Assembly (NCBI RefSeq): GCF_000422385.1
Contig: NZ_AULR01000011.1
Coordinates: forward strand, 1 to 64,000
Source of the DNA: Microbacterium indicum DSM 19969
Lineage (GTDB): Bacteria; Actinomycetota; Actinomycetes; Actinomycetales; Microbacteriaceae
Direction: 5' to 3'
DNA length: 64,000 nucleotides
Shown here: positions 33,650 through 45,243 of the stretch, piece after piece
How the letters are laid out: each line of letters opens with the position of its first letter
Position numbering within the stretch: the stretch's first letter is position 1
Program-made: the position numbers and the translations under genes
Notes under the pieces: generated by a model
Databases searched by the model: none
What the model saw: the letters and a program-made list of their open reading frames with translations, nothing else
What the model was told of the DNA's origin: nothing

Positions 33650-34384
33650 GTGGGACTGCTTGACAGCTTCGAGCGAGGTCTCGAGCGCGCCGTCAACGGC
33701 GCGTTCGCCAAGACCTTCCGCAGCGGCATCCAGCCGGTCGAGATCGCCTCGGCTCTGCGCCGAGAGATGGACACCAAGGCCGCCGTCGTGAGCCGCGAGC
33801 GGATCCTCGCTCCCAACTCCTTCCTCGTGCGCCTCTCCCCCGCCGACGCCGAGCGCATGACCGCGCTGGGATCCGGGCTCGACTCCGAACTGCGGTCGAT
33901 CGCCCAGAAGCACGCGTCGGCGCAGGGCTACAGCTTCTCCGGGCCCCTCACGATCGCGCTGCAGGCAGACGACGCCGTGTCGGTCGGCACGATCGACGTC
34001 TCGAGCTCGTCCGTCGACGGGCAGGTCTCCTGGCAGGCCGCTCTCGACATCGACGGCCGGCGCCACACGCTCTCCCGGGCGCGCACCGTGATCGGCCGCG
34101 GCAGCGACGCCGACATCACGATCGCCGACCCGGGCACGAGCCGCAAGCACGTCGAGGTCCTGTGGGACGGCGAGCGCGCGATGGTGCGCGACCTCGGATC
34201 CACGAACGGATCGAAGCTCGACGGCCAGCGCATCAAGCAGGCGGGCCTCGCCGACGGCCAGATGATCACGATCGGCCGCACGAACATGGTCTTCCGCGTC
34301 GTCGCCTCCGCGGCGCCTGTCCGGCTGCCGCAGCAGCAGGACGCGACGCAGATCATCGACGCGTTCCAGGGAGGCCTCCGATGA
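33650..34384 (+). CDS. fhaA: FHA-domain protein FhaA with N-terminal DUF3662
   Basis: 244 residues. The N-terminal DUF3662 domain (1-120: MGLLDSFERGLERAVNGAFAKTF) is joined by a short linker to a C-terminal FHA domain (about 145-220) with GRGSDADI, SRKHVEV and DLGSTNGSKLDG, which binds phosphothreonine peptides. It is shorter than mycobacterial FhaA, which has a long linker. GTG start with GAGGAG ahead. FhaA links Ser/Thr kinase signalling to peptidoglycan synthesis (MviN in mycobacteria). A TTACCAT -10 near 33607 could drive the operon. Confidence 0.93.
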   Translation: MGLLDSFERGLERAVNGAFAKTFRSGIQPVEIASALRREMDTKAAVVSRERILAPNSFLVRLSPADAERMTALGSGLDSELRSIAQKHASAQGYSFSGPLTIALQADDAVSVGTIDVSSSSVDGQVSWQAALDIDGRRHTLSRARTVIGRGSDADITIADPGTSRKHVEVLWDGERAMVRDLGSTNGSKLDGQRIKQAGLADGQMITIGRTNMVFRVVASAAPVRLPQQQDATQIIDAFQGGLR

Positions 34385-34920
34385 GCACCCTCACCCTCTT
34401 CTTCCTGCAGTACGGCTTCCTGCTGCTCATGTGGGTCTTCGTCTTCGTCATCGTGTTCGCGCTGCGGGCCGACGTCTTCGGCGGCCGCGTGCGCAAGCTG
34501 CCCGAGCCGGTTCCGCAGCAGGTGACGCGGCAGCCCGCCCCGGCGGTCGCGGTGGATCCCGACGCCCGCACCGTGATGACCGACGTCCAGCGGCCGCAGA
34601 CCCCCGCGTCGTCGGCTCCCGCGATCCCGTCGCGGATCGTCATCACCTCCGGCCCCAAGCAGGGGCTCGAGGTGCCGCTCGGCACCGAGTCGCTGACGAT
34701 CGGCCGCTCGAGCGACGCGGGCCTCGTGATCCGCGACGACTACACGTCGAGCCACCACGCGCGCCTCGTGAACAACCGCGGGCAGTGGATGATCCAGGAT
34801 CTCGACTCGACCAACGGCACCTTCCTCTCGGGCCAGAAGGTCTCGCCCTCGACCCCGCTCGCCGTGACCCCCGGCGCCCCGATCAAGGTGGGCGCCACGA
34901 CCTTCGAGCTGCGGACGTAA
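34381..34920 (+). CDS. fhaB: FHA-domain protein FhaB/FipA
   Basis: 179 residues. An N-terminal membrane segment (about 5-28: LFFLQYGFLLLMWVFVFVIVFAL) anchors a cytoplasmic C-terminal FHA domain with IGRSSDAGLVI, SSHHARLV and DLDSTNGTFLSG. The ATG overlaps the fhaA stop. Its mycobacterial counterpart connects phosphorylation by PknA/PknB to FtsZ and FtsQ at the division site. Confidence 0.93.
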   Translation: MSTLTLFFLQYGFLLLMWVFVFVIVFALRADVFGGRVRKLPEPVPQQVTRQPAPAVAVDPDARTVMTDVQRPQTPASSAPAIPSRIVITSGPKQGLEVPLGTESLTIGRSSDAGLVIRDDYTSSHHARLVNNRGQWMIQDLDSTNGTFLSGQKVSPSTPLAVTPGAPIKVGATTFELRT

Positions 34921-34927
34921 CCGGGCC

Positions 34928-36174
<1,247 letters not shown>

Positions 36175-36178
<4 letters not shown>

Positions 36179-37560
36179 CCGACGTGGCGAACGACGCCCG
36201 CGTCGAACGCGGCGTGAAGCGCGACCTGCGCCGCATGCGCAAGGCGCAGCAGCTGCGCAACCGCGAGCTCATGCTCCTCATCTTCGCGATCGCCATCACG
36301 ATCTCGGCTTTCGTGCTCGTGCAGTTCGGCGCGCTCGGCGCGCTCGACATGGGCCCCCTGACCATCATCGGCGCGATCTGCGTCCTCGCGATCGCCCTGC
36401 ACGTCGTGCTCCGGATCCGCGCCTCGCAGGCCGACCCGTTCCTCCTGCCGATCGCGCTGACGCTCACGGGCGTCGGCACGTCGATGATCTACCGGCTCGA
36501 CCTCGACTCGACCCCCGCGACGGCGGCGGGTATGCACCAGATGGCATATGCGGCCGTCTCGATGGCTCTCTGCGGCGTCGTCGTCTGGACGCTCGCGAAC
36601 TACCGCGTGCTGTTCCGCTACACGTACATCTTCGGCTTCGTCGGGCTCGTCCTCCTCGTCCTGCCGTTCATCCCGTTCCTCAACGGCGGCGGCAACGCGA
36701 CGGTGTGGATCTCGATCGCCGGCTTCAACTTCCAGCCGGGCGAGATCGCGAAGATCTGCCTCGCGATCTTCTTCGCCGGATACCTCGTCCGCACCCGGGA
36801 GAGCCTGACGTCGACGGGCACGAAGATCCTCGGCTTCACGTTCCCGCGGGCCCGCGAATTCGGCCCGCTCCTCGTGATCTGGGCCGTCTCGATGGTCGTC
36901 ATCGTCGCGCAGCGCGACCTCGGAACCGGCCTCCTCATCTTCGGCATGTTCGTCGCGATGCTCTACGTCGCGACGGGCAAGACGGGCTGGGTGCTGATCG
37001 GCGTGATCCTCGCGATCGGCGGCGCCGTCGCGGCGAGCTTCGTCATGCCCTACGTGCACAACCGCTTCACGACGTGGCTCGATGCGTTCGACGACAGCCT
37101 GTACAACGATCCGGCCGGCGGCAGCTTCCAGCTCGTCAACGGCATCTTCGGCCTCGCGCACGGCGGCATGTTCGGCACGGGTCTCGGCCAGGGCCGCCCG
37201 GGCCTCACACCCGTCGCCAACAGCGACTTCATCATCCCGAGCCTCGGCGAGGAGCTCGGCCTCGTGGGCCTGTTCGCGATCTTCGCGCTCTACCTCGTGT
37301 TCGTCAGCCGCGGCGCCCGCATCGGCGTCGCGGGCCAGGACGACTTCGGCAAGCTGCTCGCGGTGGGCCTCTCGTTCACCCTCGCGCTGCAGGTGTTCAT
37401 CATGGTCGGCGGCGTGACCCGCGTGATCCCGCTCACGGGCCTCACGACGCCGTTCCTCGCGGCGGGCGGATCCTCGCTCCTTGCGAACTGGATCATCGTC
37501 GCGATCCTGCTGCGCGTGAGCGACTCCGTGCGGCGCCAACCCCGGGCGGTGATCGGATGA
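36175..37560 (+). CDS. rodA: SEDS glycosyltransferase RodA/FtsW family
   Basis: 461 residues with ten or more membrane helices. It polymerises lipid II into glycan strands together with a class B PBP. SEDS features include IAGFNFQPGEIAKICLAIFFAGYL (with the catalytic-type Asp region in the following loops), AQRDLGTGLLIFGMFVAML, and FIIPSLGEELGLVGLF. The gene is coupled by ATGA to pstP and pbpA, so RodA and PbpA are likely a matched polymerase-transpeptidase pair. Confidence 0.95.
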
Positions 37561-39026
37561 CCAAGGAGATCCGGCGGCTGAGCATCATCGTCGCCTTCAT
37601 GTTCGTGGCGCTGTTCGCGTCGACGAGCGTGATCCAGGTGTTCCAGCAGGACACCCTCGCGAGCGATCAGAACAACCGGCGCACGCTGTACGACTCGTAC
37701 GAGGTGCAGCGCGGTCCGATCATCGCCGGCGGCGAGCAGATCGCCCGTTCGCAGTCGACCGACGACCTGTATGCCTATCAGCGCATCTACGAGGACCCGG
37801 CCATGTGGTCGGGCATCACGGGGTACCTGAACCCCGTGCTCGGCTCGGCGACGGGTATCGAGCAGGCCGCGAACCAGGAGCTCTCGGGCTTCAGCAGTTC
37901 GGCCTTCCTCTCGCGCATCGAGCAGGTCCTCACGGGCAAGGAGCCGACCGGCTCGAGCGTCGAGCTCACCGTCGACCCCGATGTGCAGGCCGCGGCATAC
38001 AACGCCATGGTCGACGCGGGGTACACGGGCGCCGTCGTCGCGATCAAGCCCGACACCGGCGAGATCCTCGCGATGGTCACGACCCCGGGCTACGACACCA
38101 ACTCGATCGCGGTGCACGACTCCGACGCCGCCAACGCCGCGTACGACGACCTCAACGCGCAGGATCCGAATCCGCTGATCAACAACGCGACGTCGAGCGT
38201 CTACCCCCCGGGGTCGACCTTCAAGCTCGTCGTCGCCTCGGCGGCGCTCGAGTCGGGCGACTACACGGCCGACAGCACCTTCGACAACCTGCAGAGCTAC
38301 ACCCCGCCCGGCACGAGCCACGAGATCACGAACGCGACGCAGACGACCTGCGGATCGGGCGACCAGGTGACGCTCGCGACCGCGATCAAGCTCAGCTGCA
38401 ACGTGCCGATGGCCGAGCTCGCCGTCGAGCTCGGGAGCGACGCGATCCTCGCGCAGGCCGAGAAGTACGGGTACAACGCCGACGACCTCGAGATCCCCCT
38501 CTCGGTCGCGACGTCGAGCTACCCGAGCGACTCGCTCTCCGACGACCAGGCCGCCCTCACGGGCTTCGGCCAGGGCCAGGTCACGGCGACGCCCCTCGAG
38601 GTCGCGATGACGGCCGCGACGATCGCGAACGACGGCGTCGAGATGAAGCCGTACCTCATCGACCAGGTCGTCGGCGACGACCTCTCGGTGCAGGAGAGCA
38701 CGACCCCCAGCGAGCTCGGTCAGGCGGTTTCGTCGGATACCGCCGAAACCGTGACCGAGATGATGATGTCGTCGGTCAATGACGGCGCGGCCACAAATGC
38801 AAGAATTGACGGGGTCGACGTCGCGGGCAAGACCGGCACCGCCGAACAAGGCGGAGACGACGACCCGTACACCCTCTGGTTCGCAGGGTTCGCCCCTGCA
38901 GACGATCCGGAGGTCGCGGTCGCGGTCGTCGTCGAGAACGGCGGAGGCCAGGGCCGCAACGGCTCGGGAAACACCATCGCGGCTCCCATCGCGAAGACAG
39001 TCATGGAGGCGGTGCTCGCACAATGA
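37557..39026 (+). CDS. pbpA: Class B penicillin-binding protein PbpA
   Basis: 489 residues. One N-terminal membrane helix (about 9-29), a dimerization domain and a transpeptidase domain. Active-site motifs are [10 protein letters not shown] (SxxK with the acyl Ser), KLSCNVP (SxN) and GKTGTAE (KTG). It crosslinks septal or lateral peptidoglycan. The ATG overlaps the rodA stop. The motifs are intact, so the enzyme should bind beta-lactams. Confidence 0.95.
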   Translation: MTKEIRRLSIIVAFMFVALFASTSVIQVFQQDTLASDQNNRRTLYDSYEVQRGPIIAGGEQIARSQSTDDLYAYQRIYEDPAMWSGITGYLNPVLGSATGIEQAANQELSGFSSSAFLSRIEQVLTGKEPTGSSVELTVDPDVQAAAYNAMVDAGYTGAVVAIKPDTGEILAMVTTPGYDTNSIAVHDSDAANAAYDDLNAQDPNPLINNATSSVYPPGSTFKLVVASAALESGDYTADSTFDNLQSYTPPGTSHEITNATQTTCGSGDQVTLATAIKLSCNVPMAELAVELGSDAILAQAEKYGYNADDLEIPLSVATSSYPSDSLSDDQAALTGFGQGQVTATPLEVAMTAATIANDGVEMKPYLIDQVVGDDLSVQESTTPSELGQAVSSDTAETVTEMMMSSVNDGAATNARIDGVDVAGKTGTAEQGGDDDPYTLWFAGFAPADDPEVAVAVVVENGGGQGRNGSGNTIAAPIAKTVMEAVLAQ

Positions 39027-40879
39027 GGCCAACACAGGGTGTGACATTCGGCGGCAGCCGCTACGAACTCGACTCGCGGATCGCGATCGGCGGCATGGGC
39101 GAGGTGTGGTCGGCGACCGACCACATCATCGGCCGGACCGTCGCGATCAAGATCCTCAAAGACGAGTACATGGGCGACCCGGGCTTCCTCGAGCGCTTCC
39201 GCGCCGAGGCCCGCCACGCGGCGCTCGTCAACCACGAGGGCATCGCGAGCGTCTTCGACTACGGCGAGGAGAACGGATCCGCGTTCCTCGTCATGGAGCT
39301 CGTGCCCGGCGAGGCGCTGTCGTCCGTCCTCGAGCGCGACACCACGCTGTCGCCCGACCAGACCCTCGACTACGTCTCGCAGACCGCGTCGGCGCTGCAG
39401 GCGGCCCACGCCGCGGGCCTCGTGCACCGCGACATCAAGCCGGGCAACCTGCTCATCACGCCCGACGGTCGCGTGAAGATCACCGACTTCGGCATCGCGC
39501 GCATCGCCGACCAGGTCCCGCTCACCGCGACGGGCCAGGTCATGGGCACCGTCCAGTACCTGTCGCCCGAGCAGGCCTCCGGCCACCCGGCGAGCCCCGC
39601 GACCGACATCTACTCGCTCGGCATCGTCGCGTACGAGGCCCTCGCGGGGAAGCGCCCCTTCACGGGCGAGTCGCAGGTCGCGATCGCGATGGCGCAGATC
39701 AACGACGCGCCGCCGCCCCTGCCCGACTCGGTCCCCGAGCCCGTGCAGCGCCTCGTGATGTCGATGATCGCGAAGAAGCCCGACGAGCGGCCCGCCTCGG
39801 CGGCCGCCGTCTCGCGCGCATGCAACGCCCTGCGCCGCGGCGACCTCGACGCGGCCATCGCGGCCGCGCCGATGATCGCGGCCGGCGGAGAGATGGGCGA
39901 CGACGCCATGACGCGCCTCATGGGCACGACGGGCGCCGCGACGACGATGATGCCCGCGACAGCCGCGATGCCGGCCGCCGACGGCTCCGACGCGGCCGCC
40001 AAGCCGAAGAAGAAGCGCAGCCCGTGGACGGGTCCGCTCATCGCCCTCATCATCCTGCTCGCCGTCGTGGCCGCGGGAACGGTCTGGGGCCTCGTGGGCG
40101 GCTGGTTCGGCGGGGGCGACTCCGACGCGGCCTCCTCGCCGACGCCCACCGCGAGCGCGACGCGCACCGCGACGCCGACTCCGACGCCCACCGAGACGCC
40201 CACGCCCGACCGCGTCGACGTCACGGCGCTGGGCCTCGAGGGCCTCACGTGCGACGCCGCGAACCAGGCCATCAGCGAGGCGGGCGCGCAGATCAGCCTC
40301 AACTGCCAGGACGGCGACGCCGCCACGAGCGAAGACCAGGTCGGCGTGATCTACGAGATCAGCCCCGGCGGCTTCGTCGAGGCCGGCACCGAGATCACGG
40401 CGACGCGCTACGCCGCGATGGCCGACGTCCCGGCGCCGACCGGCACCCCGAGCTTCTCGGGCACGCTCGTGCAGGGCGAGCAGGCGACGGTCACCTGGCC
40501 CGCCTACTCGTCGTGCCCCAACACGACGACGACCGGCTACGCCGTGACCCTCATCGGCGCGACGTTCGACGACGGATCCACGCAGCGCGACTTCGACGCG
40601 AACACCTACTCGGCGACCATCACGATCGACGACGGCACCGCGAGCGTGCAGGCGACCTACGGCGCCTACTGCGGCGACGACCGCCGCGTCTCGGCGGGCA
40701 GCGAGGTCGCGACGGCCGAGGTCTCCGAGCCCGAGCCCACCGAGACCCCGACGCCCACGCCGACCCCGACGGCCACGGCGACCGAGGGCACCGGCAATGC
40801 CGGCGGGCGCGGCCAGAGCGGATCCGACGCGGGCACCTCGGCGAGCGGATCCGACGGGTCCGACGGATCCGAGAACTGA
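39023..40879 (+). CDS. pknA: Ser/Thr protein kinase PknA with extracellular C-terminal region
   Basis: 618 residues. Kinase domain about 10-275: glycine loop [18 protein letters not shown] (Lys), [10 protein letters not shown] (catalytic Asp), DFGIARI and an activation loop with several Thr. A membrane helix (about 340-362) follows and then an extracytoplasmic part with Thr-Pro linkers and one PASTA-like domain ([21 protein letters not shown]) plus a further domain with paired Cys. The outer part is longer than in mycobacterial PknA, which is nearly bare. The tail ends in Gly/Ser/Asp repeats. Confidence 0.93.
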   Translation: MRPTQGVTFGGSRYELDSRIAIGGMGEVWSATDHIIGRTVAIKILKDEYMGDPGFLERFRAEARHAALVNHEGIASVFDYGEENGSAFLVMELVPGEALSSVLERDTTLSPDQTLDYVSQTASALQAAHAAGLVHRDIKPGNLLITPDGRVKITDFGIARIADQVPLTATGQVMGTVQYLSPEQASGHPASPATDIYSLGIVAYEALAGKRPFTGESQVAIAMAQINDAPPPLPDSVPEPVQRLVMSMIAKKPDERPASAAAVSRACNALRRGDLDAAIAAAPMIAAGGEMGDDAMTRLMGTTGAATTMMPATAAMPAADGSDAAAKPKKKRSPWTGPLIALIILLAVVAAGTVWGLVGGWFGGGDSDAASSPTPTASATRTATPTPTPTETPTPDRVDVTALGLEGLTCDAANQAISEAGAQISLNCQDGDAATSEDQVGVIYEISPGGFVEAGTEITATRYAAMADVPAPTGTPSFSGTLVQGEQATVTWPAYSSCPNTTTTGYAVTLIGATFDDGSTQRDFDANTYSATITIDDGTASVQATYGAYCGDDRRVSAGSEVATAEVSEPEPTETPTPTPTPTATATEGTGNAGGRGQSGSDAGTSASGSDGSDGSEN

Positions 40880-40896
40880 CCGACCGTCACGTGATC

Positions 40897-40939
40897 GTGA
40901 AGTGCCGGCCGAACCGCGCCGGTTAGGCTGGCACTTCAC
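40897..40939. promoter_or_regulatory. Inverted repeat containing the pknB promoter
   Basis: GTGAAGTGCC (40897-40906) and GGCACTTCAC (40930-40939) are exact inverted copies. Nested inside is AACCG-CGC-CGGTT and a TAGGCT -10 element (40924-40929). It could act as the pknA terminator or as an operator at the pknB promoter. A GGGAGGG ribosome-binding site precedes the pknB start. Confidence 0.55.
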
Positions 40940-40968
40940 GCAGTCGAGTTCCACGGGGAGGGCATGAC

Positions 40969-42756
40969 GTGGCAGACGAGCCCACGCAGGCCGTTCAGTC
41001 TCCGGTCCAGCAACGCATTCTGTCGGGCCGCTACCGAGTCGACTCGCTCATCGGCCGCGGCGGCATGGCGAGCGTCTACCGCGGCTACGACCTGACCCTC
41101 GGCCGCACGGTCGCGATCAAGATCCTCCGCAAGGATCTGTCCGGCGACAACACGTTCCGCACGCGCTTCCGCCTCGAGGCCCAGGCCGCGAGCCGCATGT
41201 CGCACCCCTCGATCGTGCGGGTCTACGACGCGGGCGAGGACCTCGAGGACGACGGCTTCGGCGGCACGACCCACACGCCGTTCATCGTGATGGAGCTCGT
41301 GCGCGGCACCCTTCTCAAGGACGTCCTGAACGACGGCGCCGTCGGGGCCGACGACGCGGCGCGCTACGTCGACGGGATCCTCGAGGCGCTCGAGTACTCG
41401 CACCGCGCGGGCGTCGTGCACCGCGACATCAAGCCGGGCAACGTCATGATCACCGACGCCGGCCAGGTGAAGGTCATGGACTTCGGCATCGCCCGCGCCG
41501 TGAGCGACACCTCGTCGACCGTCGCCGAGACGACGACGATCCTCGGCACGGCCGCGTACTTCTCGCCGGAGCAGGCCAAGGGCGACCCCGTCGACGCCCG
41601 CGCCGACCTCTACTCGACCGGCATCGTGCTCTACGAGCTGCTCACGGGCCAGGTCCCGTTCCGCGGCGACTCCCCCGTCGCCGTCGCGTACCAGCACGTG
41701 CGCGAGGCGCCCGTCGCGCCGTCGCAGACGAACCCCGACTCCCCCGCTCAGCTCGACCCGATCGTGCTGCGGGCGCTCGCGAAGGATCCGAACCAGCGCT
41801 TCTCCAACGCGGCCTCGTTCCGCGAGGCGCTCGACCGCGCGCTCGACGGCAAGCGGCTCTCCGAGCGCCAGCTCGCCGCCCTGAGCGACGAGCTCTACGG
41901 CGAACGCACGCAGCAGCAGGCGCAGACCGAGCACACCCTCGCGCAGCTCGCGACCGAGAACGGCTCGGCGCGCACGCAGGCCGGCCCACCCGTCGCCTGG
42001 GTGTGGGCCGGGGTGATCCTCGTCGTCGCCCTCATCGCGGCCGTCGTGATCTGGGTCGTGCGCATGGATCCGCTCGACCTGCGCGCCGCCGACACCGTCG
42101 ACGTGTCGAACGTCGTGGGCGGCAGCTGGGACCGCGCGCAGAGCGACCTCGAGGGCGACGGCCTCACGGCGAACCGCGTCGACGAGCCGAGCGACACCGT
42201 CCCGGAGGGGGTCGTGATCAGCACGGATCCCGCCTCGGGCACATCGGTCGCGATCGGCAGCACCGTCGACGTCACGGTGTCGGAGGGCCCGCAGCTCGTC
42301 GAGGTCCCGGCCCTCGCGGGCATGAGCGAGGACGACGCGCGCTCGGCGATCACCGATCTGGGGCTGCAGGTCGGCCGCATCACTCCCGAGAACGACGCCG
42401 AGGCCGACGCCGGCACCGTCCTCACGGCCTCGGCCGAGGGAGACGGCCTCGACGAGGGCGACGAGATCTCGGCGGGTTCGACCGTCGACCTCACGGTCGC
42501 GTCGGGCCGCGTCACGGTCGTCGACCTGTCGGGATCGACCGTCGACTTCGCGACGAGCCAGCTCGAGGGTCTGCACCTCACGGTGAAGACCGACGACGAC
42601 CCGACGTGCGTCGTCGAGGATCCGCCCACGGTGCACACGCAGTCGCACGTCGGCGACGTCGCCGTCGGATCCACCGTCACGCTCTACACCTGCAGCGCGA
42701 CGACCGAGGACGACGCCCAGGACGCGGCGCCCGACGAGTCGGGCGACGAGAACTGA
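40969..42756 (+). CDS. pknB: Ser/Thr protein kinase PknB with PASTA domains
   Basis: 595 residues. Kinase domain about 18-285: [37 protein letters not shown] and TTILGTAAYFSPEQA in the activation loop. The membrane helix is about 344-365. The outer part holds three PASTA-type domains (starting near DTVDVSNVVGGSW, LVEVPALAGMSEDD and VTVVDLSGSTVD), which bind muropeptides or lipid II. It is the main growth-coupled kinase of the cluster and has its own promoter. Confidence 0.95.
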   Translation: MADEPTQAVQSPVQQRILSGRYRVDSLIGRGGMASVYRGYDLTLGRTVAIKILRKDLSGDNTFRTRFRLEAQAASRMSHPSIVRVYDAGEDLEDDGFGGTTHTPFIVMELVRGTLLKDVLNDGAVGADDAARYVDGILEALEYSHRAGVVHRDIKPGNVMITDAGQVKVMDFGIARAVSDTSSTVAETTTILGTAAYFSPEQAKGDPVDARADLYSTGIVLYELLTGQVPFRGDSPVAVAYQHVREAPVAPSQTNPDSPAQLDPIVLRALAKDPNQRFSNAASFREALDRALDGKRLSERQLAALSDELYGERTQQQAQTEHTLAQLATENGSARTQAGPPVAWVWAGVILVVALIAAVVIWVVRMDPLDLRAADTVDVSNVVGGSWDRAQSDLEGDGLTANRVDEPSDTVPEGVVISTDPASGTSVAIGSTVDVTVSEGPQLVEVPALAGMSEDDARSAITDLGLQVGRITPENDAEADAGTVLTASAEGDGLDEGDEISAGSTVDLTVASGRVTVVDLSGSTVDFATSQLEGLHLTVKTDDDPTCVVEDPPTVHTQSHVGDVAVGSTVTLYTCSATTEDDAQDAAPDESGDEN

Positions 42757-42762
42757 CCCACG

Positions 42763-42768
42763 TAGACT
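42763..42768 (+). promoter_or_regulatory. -10 element of a leaderless crgA promoter
   Basis: TAGACT lies seven bases before the crgA ATG at 42776. Confidence 0.5.
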
Positions 42769-42775
42769 GACGACC

Positions 42776-43018
42776 ATGGCACGCAAGAAGACCACAGAGG
42801 AAGACGACGACTTCGCCCGCGTCCCGGGCGAGCCGATGCCGAACCCCGCGTGGTTCCTGCCCGTGATGGTGGCGTTCTTCCTCGTCGGGCTCGCGTGGAT
42901 CCTCGTCTTCTACCTCTCGGGCGCCCTCTGGCCGATCCCCGACATCGGCGCGTGGAACCTCGCGATCGGCGGCGGCCTCGCCCTCATCGGCCTCATCATG
43001 GCCACGCGCTGGCGCTAG
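42776..43018 (+). CDS. crgA: Cell division protein CrgA
   Basis: 80 residues with two membrane helices (about 27-49 and 60-77) and the CrgA signature NPAWFLPVMVAFFLVGLAWILVFYLS and NLAIGGGLALIGLIMATRWR. CrgA recruits PBPs and coordinates septum formation with FtsZ and Wag31. Its place directly after pknB is conserved in actinobacteria. Confidence 0.96.
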   Translation: MARKKTTEEDDDFARVPGEPMPNPAWFLPVMVAFFLVGLAWILVFYLSGALWPIPDIGAWNLAIGGGLALIGLIMATRWR

Positions 43019-43035
43019 GGATCGATCGGCTCCCC

Positions 43036-43848
43036 ATGATCGAGTTCCGCTCGGTTCGCAAGGAGTACCCCGGCGGCACGGTCGCTGTCGCCGACGTGAG
43101 CCTCGTCGTGCCCTCGCACCGGACCGTCGTCCTCGTCGGATCCTCGGGGTCGGGCAAGACGACGCTGTTGCGCATGGTGAACCGCATGGTCGAGCCGACC
43201 GGCGGATCCGTCCTCATCGACGACGTCGACGTGCGCGACGAGGACCCCGTCGCCCTGCGCCGCCGCATCGGCTACGTCATGCAGAGCTCGGGCCTGCTGC
43301 CGCACGTCACGGTCATCGACAACATCGCGACGGTCCCCGTGCTCGCGGGGGCGAAGCGCCCGGCGGCGCGCGAGAGGGCCCGAGCCCTCATGGACACCGT
43401 CGGCCTCGACGGCGCGCTCGCGAAGCGCTACCCCTCGCAGCTCTCGGGCGGCCAGCAGCAGCGCGTCGGTGTCGCGCGGGCGCTCGCGGCCGACCCCAAC
43501 ATCCTCCTGATGGACGAGCCGTTCGGCGCCGTCGACCCCATCGTGCGGCGCGAGCTGCAGGCCGAGCTCCTGCGCCTCCAGGCCGAGCTCGGCAAGACGA
43601 CGGTGTTCGTGACGCACGACATCGACGAGGCGTTCCTCCTGGGCGACGAGGTCGTGATCCTCGCGAAGGGCGGGCGGATCGCACAGCAGGGCACGCCGAA
43701 CGAGATCCTCGAGAACCCGGCCGACGACTTCGTGCGCGACTTCGTGGGTCTCGCGGGCGGGCCGCGCGCGCTGAGCCTGCGCGAGACGCCGAACGGCACC
43801 GCGGTCGTCGACGCGACGGGGCGCGTGCAGGGGATGCTCGGCGCGTGA
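43036..43848 (+). CDS. Osmolyte ABC transporter ATPase (OpuCA/ProV type)
   Basis: 270 residues. Walker A GSSGSGKTTLL, MQSSGLLPHVTVIDNIA (Q-loop), LSGGQQQRVGVARA and LLMDEPFGAVDPIVR are intact, a pattern typical of glycine-betaine, choline or carnitine importers. It lacks the C-terminal CBS domains of ProV/OpuCA and is correspondingly short. It starts 17 bases after crgA. Two permeases follow with 4-bp overlaps. Confidence 0.92.
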   Translation: MIEFRSVRKEYPGGTVAVADVSLVVPSHRTVVLVGSSGSGKTTLLRMVNRMVEPTGGSVLIDDVDVRDEDPVALRRRIGYVMQSSGLLPHVTVIDNIATVPVLAGAKRPAARERARALMDTVGLDGALAKRYPSQLSGGQQQRVGVARALAADPNILLMDEPFGAVDPIVRRELQAELLRLQAELGKTTVFVTHDIDEAFLLGDEVVILAKGGRIAQQGTPNEILENPADDFVRDFVGLAGGPRALSLRETPNGTAVVDATGRVQGMLGA

Positions 43849-44483
43849 CCTGGACGCTCGACAACATCGGCCTCATCGCGCAGCTCATCGGCGAGCACCT
43901 GCGTCAGAGCCTGCCGCCGATCCTCTACGGGCTGGTCATCGCGATCCCGCTCGGCTGGGTCGCGCACCGCTTCCGCGCCGTGCGGGGCTTCGTCCTCACG
44001 GTCACGGGCCTGCTGTACACGCTGCCGTCGCTCGCGCTGCTTCCGCTGCTTCCGGTGATCTTCGGGATCAGCGCCCTCAGCGAGCTCAACCTCGTGCTCG
44101 CGCTCACGATCTACGCCGTCGCCCTCCTGGTGCGCTCGGCGGCCGACGGGTTCGACGCCGTCGACGCCGACGTGCGGCAGGCCGCGCTCGCGATGGGCTA
44201 CGGATCCGTGCGCCGGTTCTTCGCGGTCGACCTGCCCCTCGCGGGCCCCGTCATCCTCGCGGGGCTGCGCGTCACCGCCGTGAGCACCGTCGCCCTCGCG
44301 ACCGTCGGCGCCCTCATCGGCGTCACGAACCTCGGCTACCTCTTCACGAACGGCTTCCAGCGCCGGATCACCGAGGAGATCCTCGTCGGCGTGATCGCGG
44401 TCGCCGTCGTGGCGATCGTGATCGACCTCCTGCTGCAGATCGCGGGCCGCCTCGCGATGCCGTGGAACAGGGGGCGCGCGTGA
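43845..44483 (+). CDS. Osmolyte ABC transporter permease (OpuCB type)
   Basis: 212 residues, five or six membrane helices. The OpuC permease pattern is visible in LYTLPSLALLPLLPVIFG, NLVLALTIYAVALLVRSAADGFDAVDADVRQAALAMGYGSVRRFFAVDLPLAGPVILAGLRV. The GTG start overlaps the ATPase stop. Confidence 0.92.
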   Translation: MTWTLDNIGLIAQLIGEHLRQSLPPILYGLVIAIPLGWVAHRFRAVRGFVLTVTGLLYTLPSLALLPLLPVIFGISALSELNLVLALTIYAVALLVRSAADGFDAVDADVRQAALAMGYGSVRRFFAVDLPLAGPVILAGLRVTAVSTVALATVGALIGVTNLGYLFTNGFQRRITEEILVGVIAVAVVAIVIDLLLQIAGRLAMPWNRGRA

Positions 44484-45151
44484 ACCTCATCGCCGATGCC
44501 CTCGCCTGGCTCTTCTCGCCCGATCGGCTGACCGACTCGCACCCTCTCCCCGCCGCCTTCGCCGAGCACCTCGCCTACACCTTCCTCGCGGTCGCGATCG
44601 CCGCCGTCATCGCGATCCCGCTCGGGTGGGCGATCGGCCACACGGGGCGCGGGCGCGGCGTCGCGGTGGCGCTGTCCGGTGCCGCGCGTGCGGTCCCGTC
44701 CTTCGGCCTCATCCTCCTGCTCGTGCTGATCCTCGGCGTGACCCACCGCCCCGAGGCGGCGATGATCGCGTTCGTCGTCCTCGCGATCCCGTCGATCCTC
44801 GCGGGCGCCTACACGGGCCTCGACGCGATCGACCGCCGCACGATCGACGCGGGCCGCGCGATGGGCATGACCGAGTGGCAGATCCTCTGGCGCATCGAGG
44901 CGCCTCTCGGGCTGCCGCTCCTCGTCGGCGGGATCCGCTCGGCGGTGCTGCAGGTCGTCGCGACCGTGACGATCGCGGCGTACGTGAACCTCGGCGGGCT
45001 CGGCTACGCGATCATCCAGGGAATCCCGCTGCGCCGCTTCGACCAGGTCCTCGGCGGCGCGCTGGCGGTCGCGGCCCTCGCTCTCGTGCTCGACGGGGTG
45101 TTCGCGATCCTGCAGCGGGCCGCGCGCCCGCGGGGCGTCGCGGCGCGCTGA
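44480..45151 (+). CDS. Osmolyte ABC transporter permease (OpuCD type)
   Basis: 223 residues, about six membrane helices, paralogous to the preceding permease: ARAVPSFGLILLLVLILG, IPSILAGAYTGLDAIDRRTIDAGRAMGMTEWQILWRIEAPLGLPLLVGGIR. The binding protein expected next is not here; it is found about 3.5 kb further on at 48719. Confidence 0.92.
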   Translation: MNLIADALAWLFSPDRLTDSHPLPAAFAEHLAYTFLAVAIAAVIAIPLGWAIGHTGRGRGVAVALSGAARAVPSFGLILLLVLILGVTHRPEAAMIAFVVLAIPSILAGAYTGLDAIDRRTIDAGRAMGMTEWQILWRIEAPLGLPLLVGGIRSAVLQVVATVTIAAYVNLGGLGYAIIQGIPLRRFDQVLGGALAVAALALVLDGVFAILQRAARPRGVAAR

Positions 45152-45243
45152 CGCCTATCGATCGGTTTCACGGATGTAAACGATCTCGATCGATCGGTCG
45201 AACCGATTGCTTTGTCAGGCGACGCCCGGCAGGCTCTGCAGGT
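45152..45243 (+). promoter_or_regulatory. Promoter of the MTOX-LysR-GltS module with a 15-bp palindrome
   Basis: ATCGGT-CGA-ACCGAT (45193-45207) is a palindrome, and a further half-site ATCGGTT lies at 45161-45167 in the same orientation as its left arm. Spacing between half-sites is about three helical turns, as in LysR-type control regions. The LysR gene in this unit is the likely binder. Confidence 0.55.
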
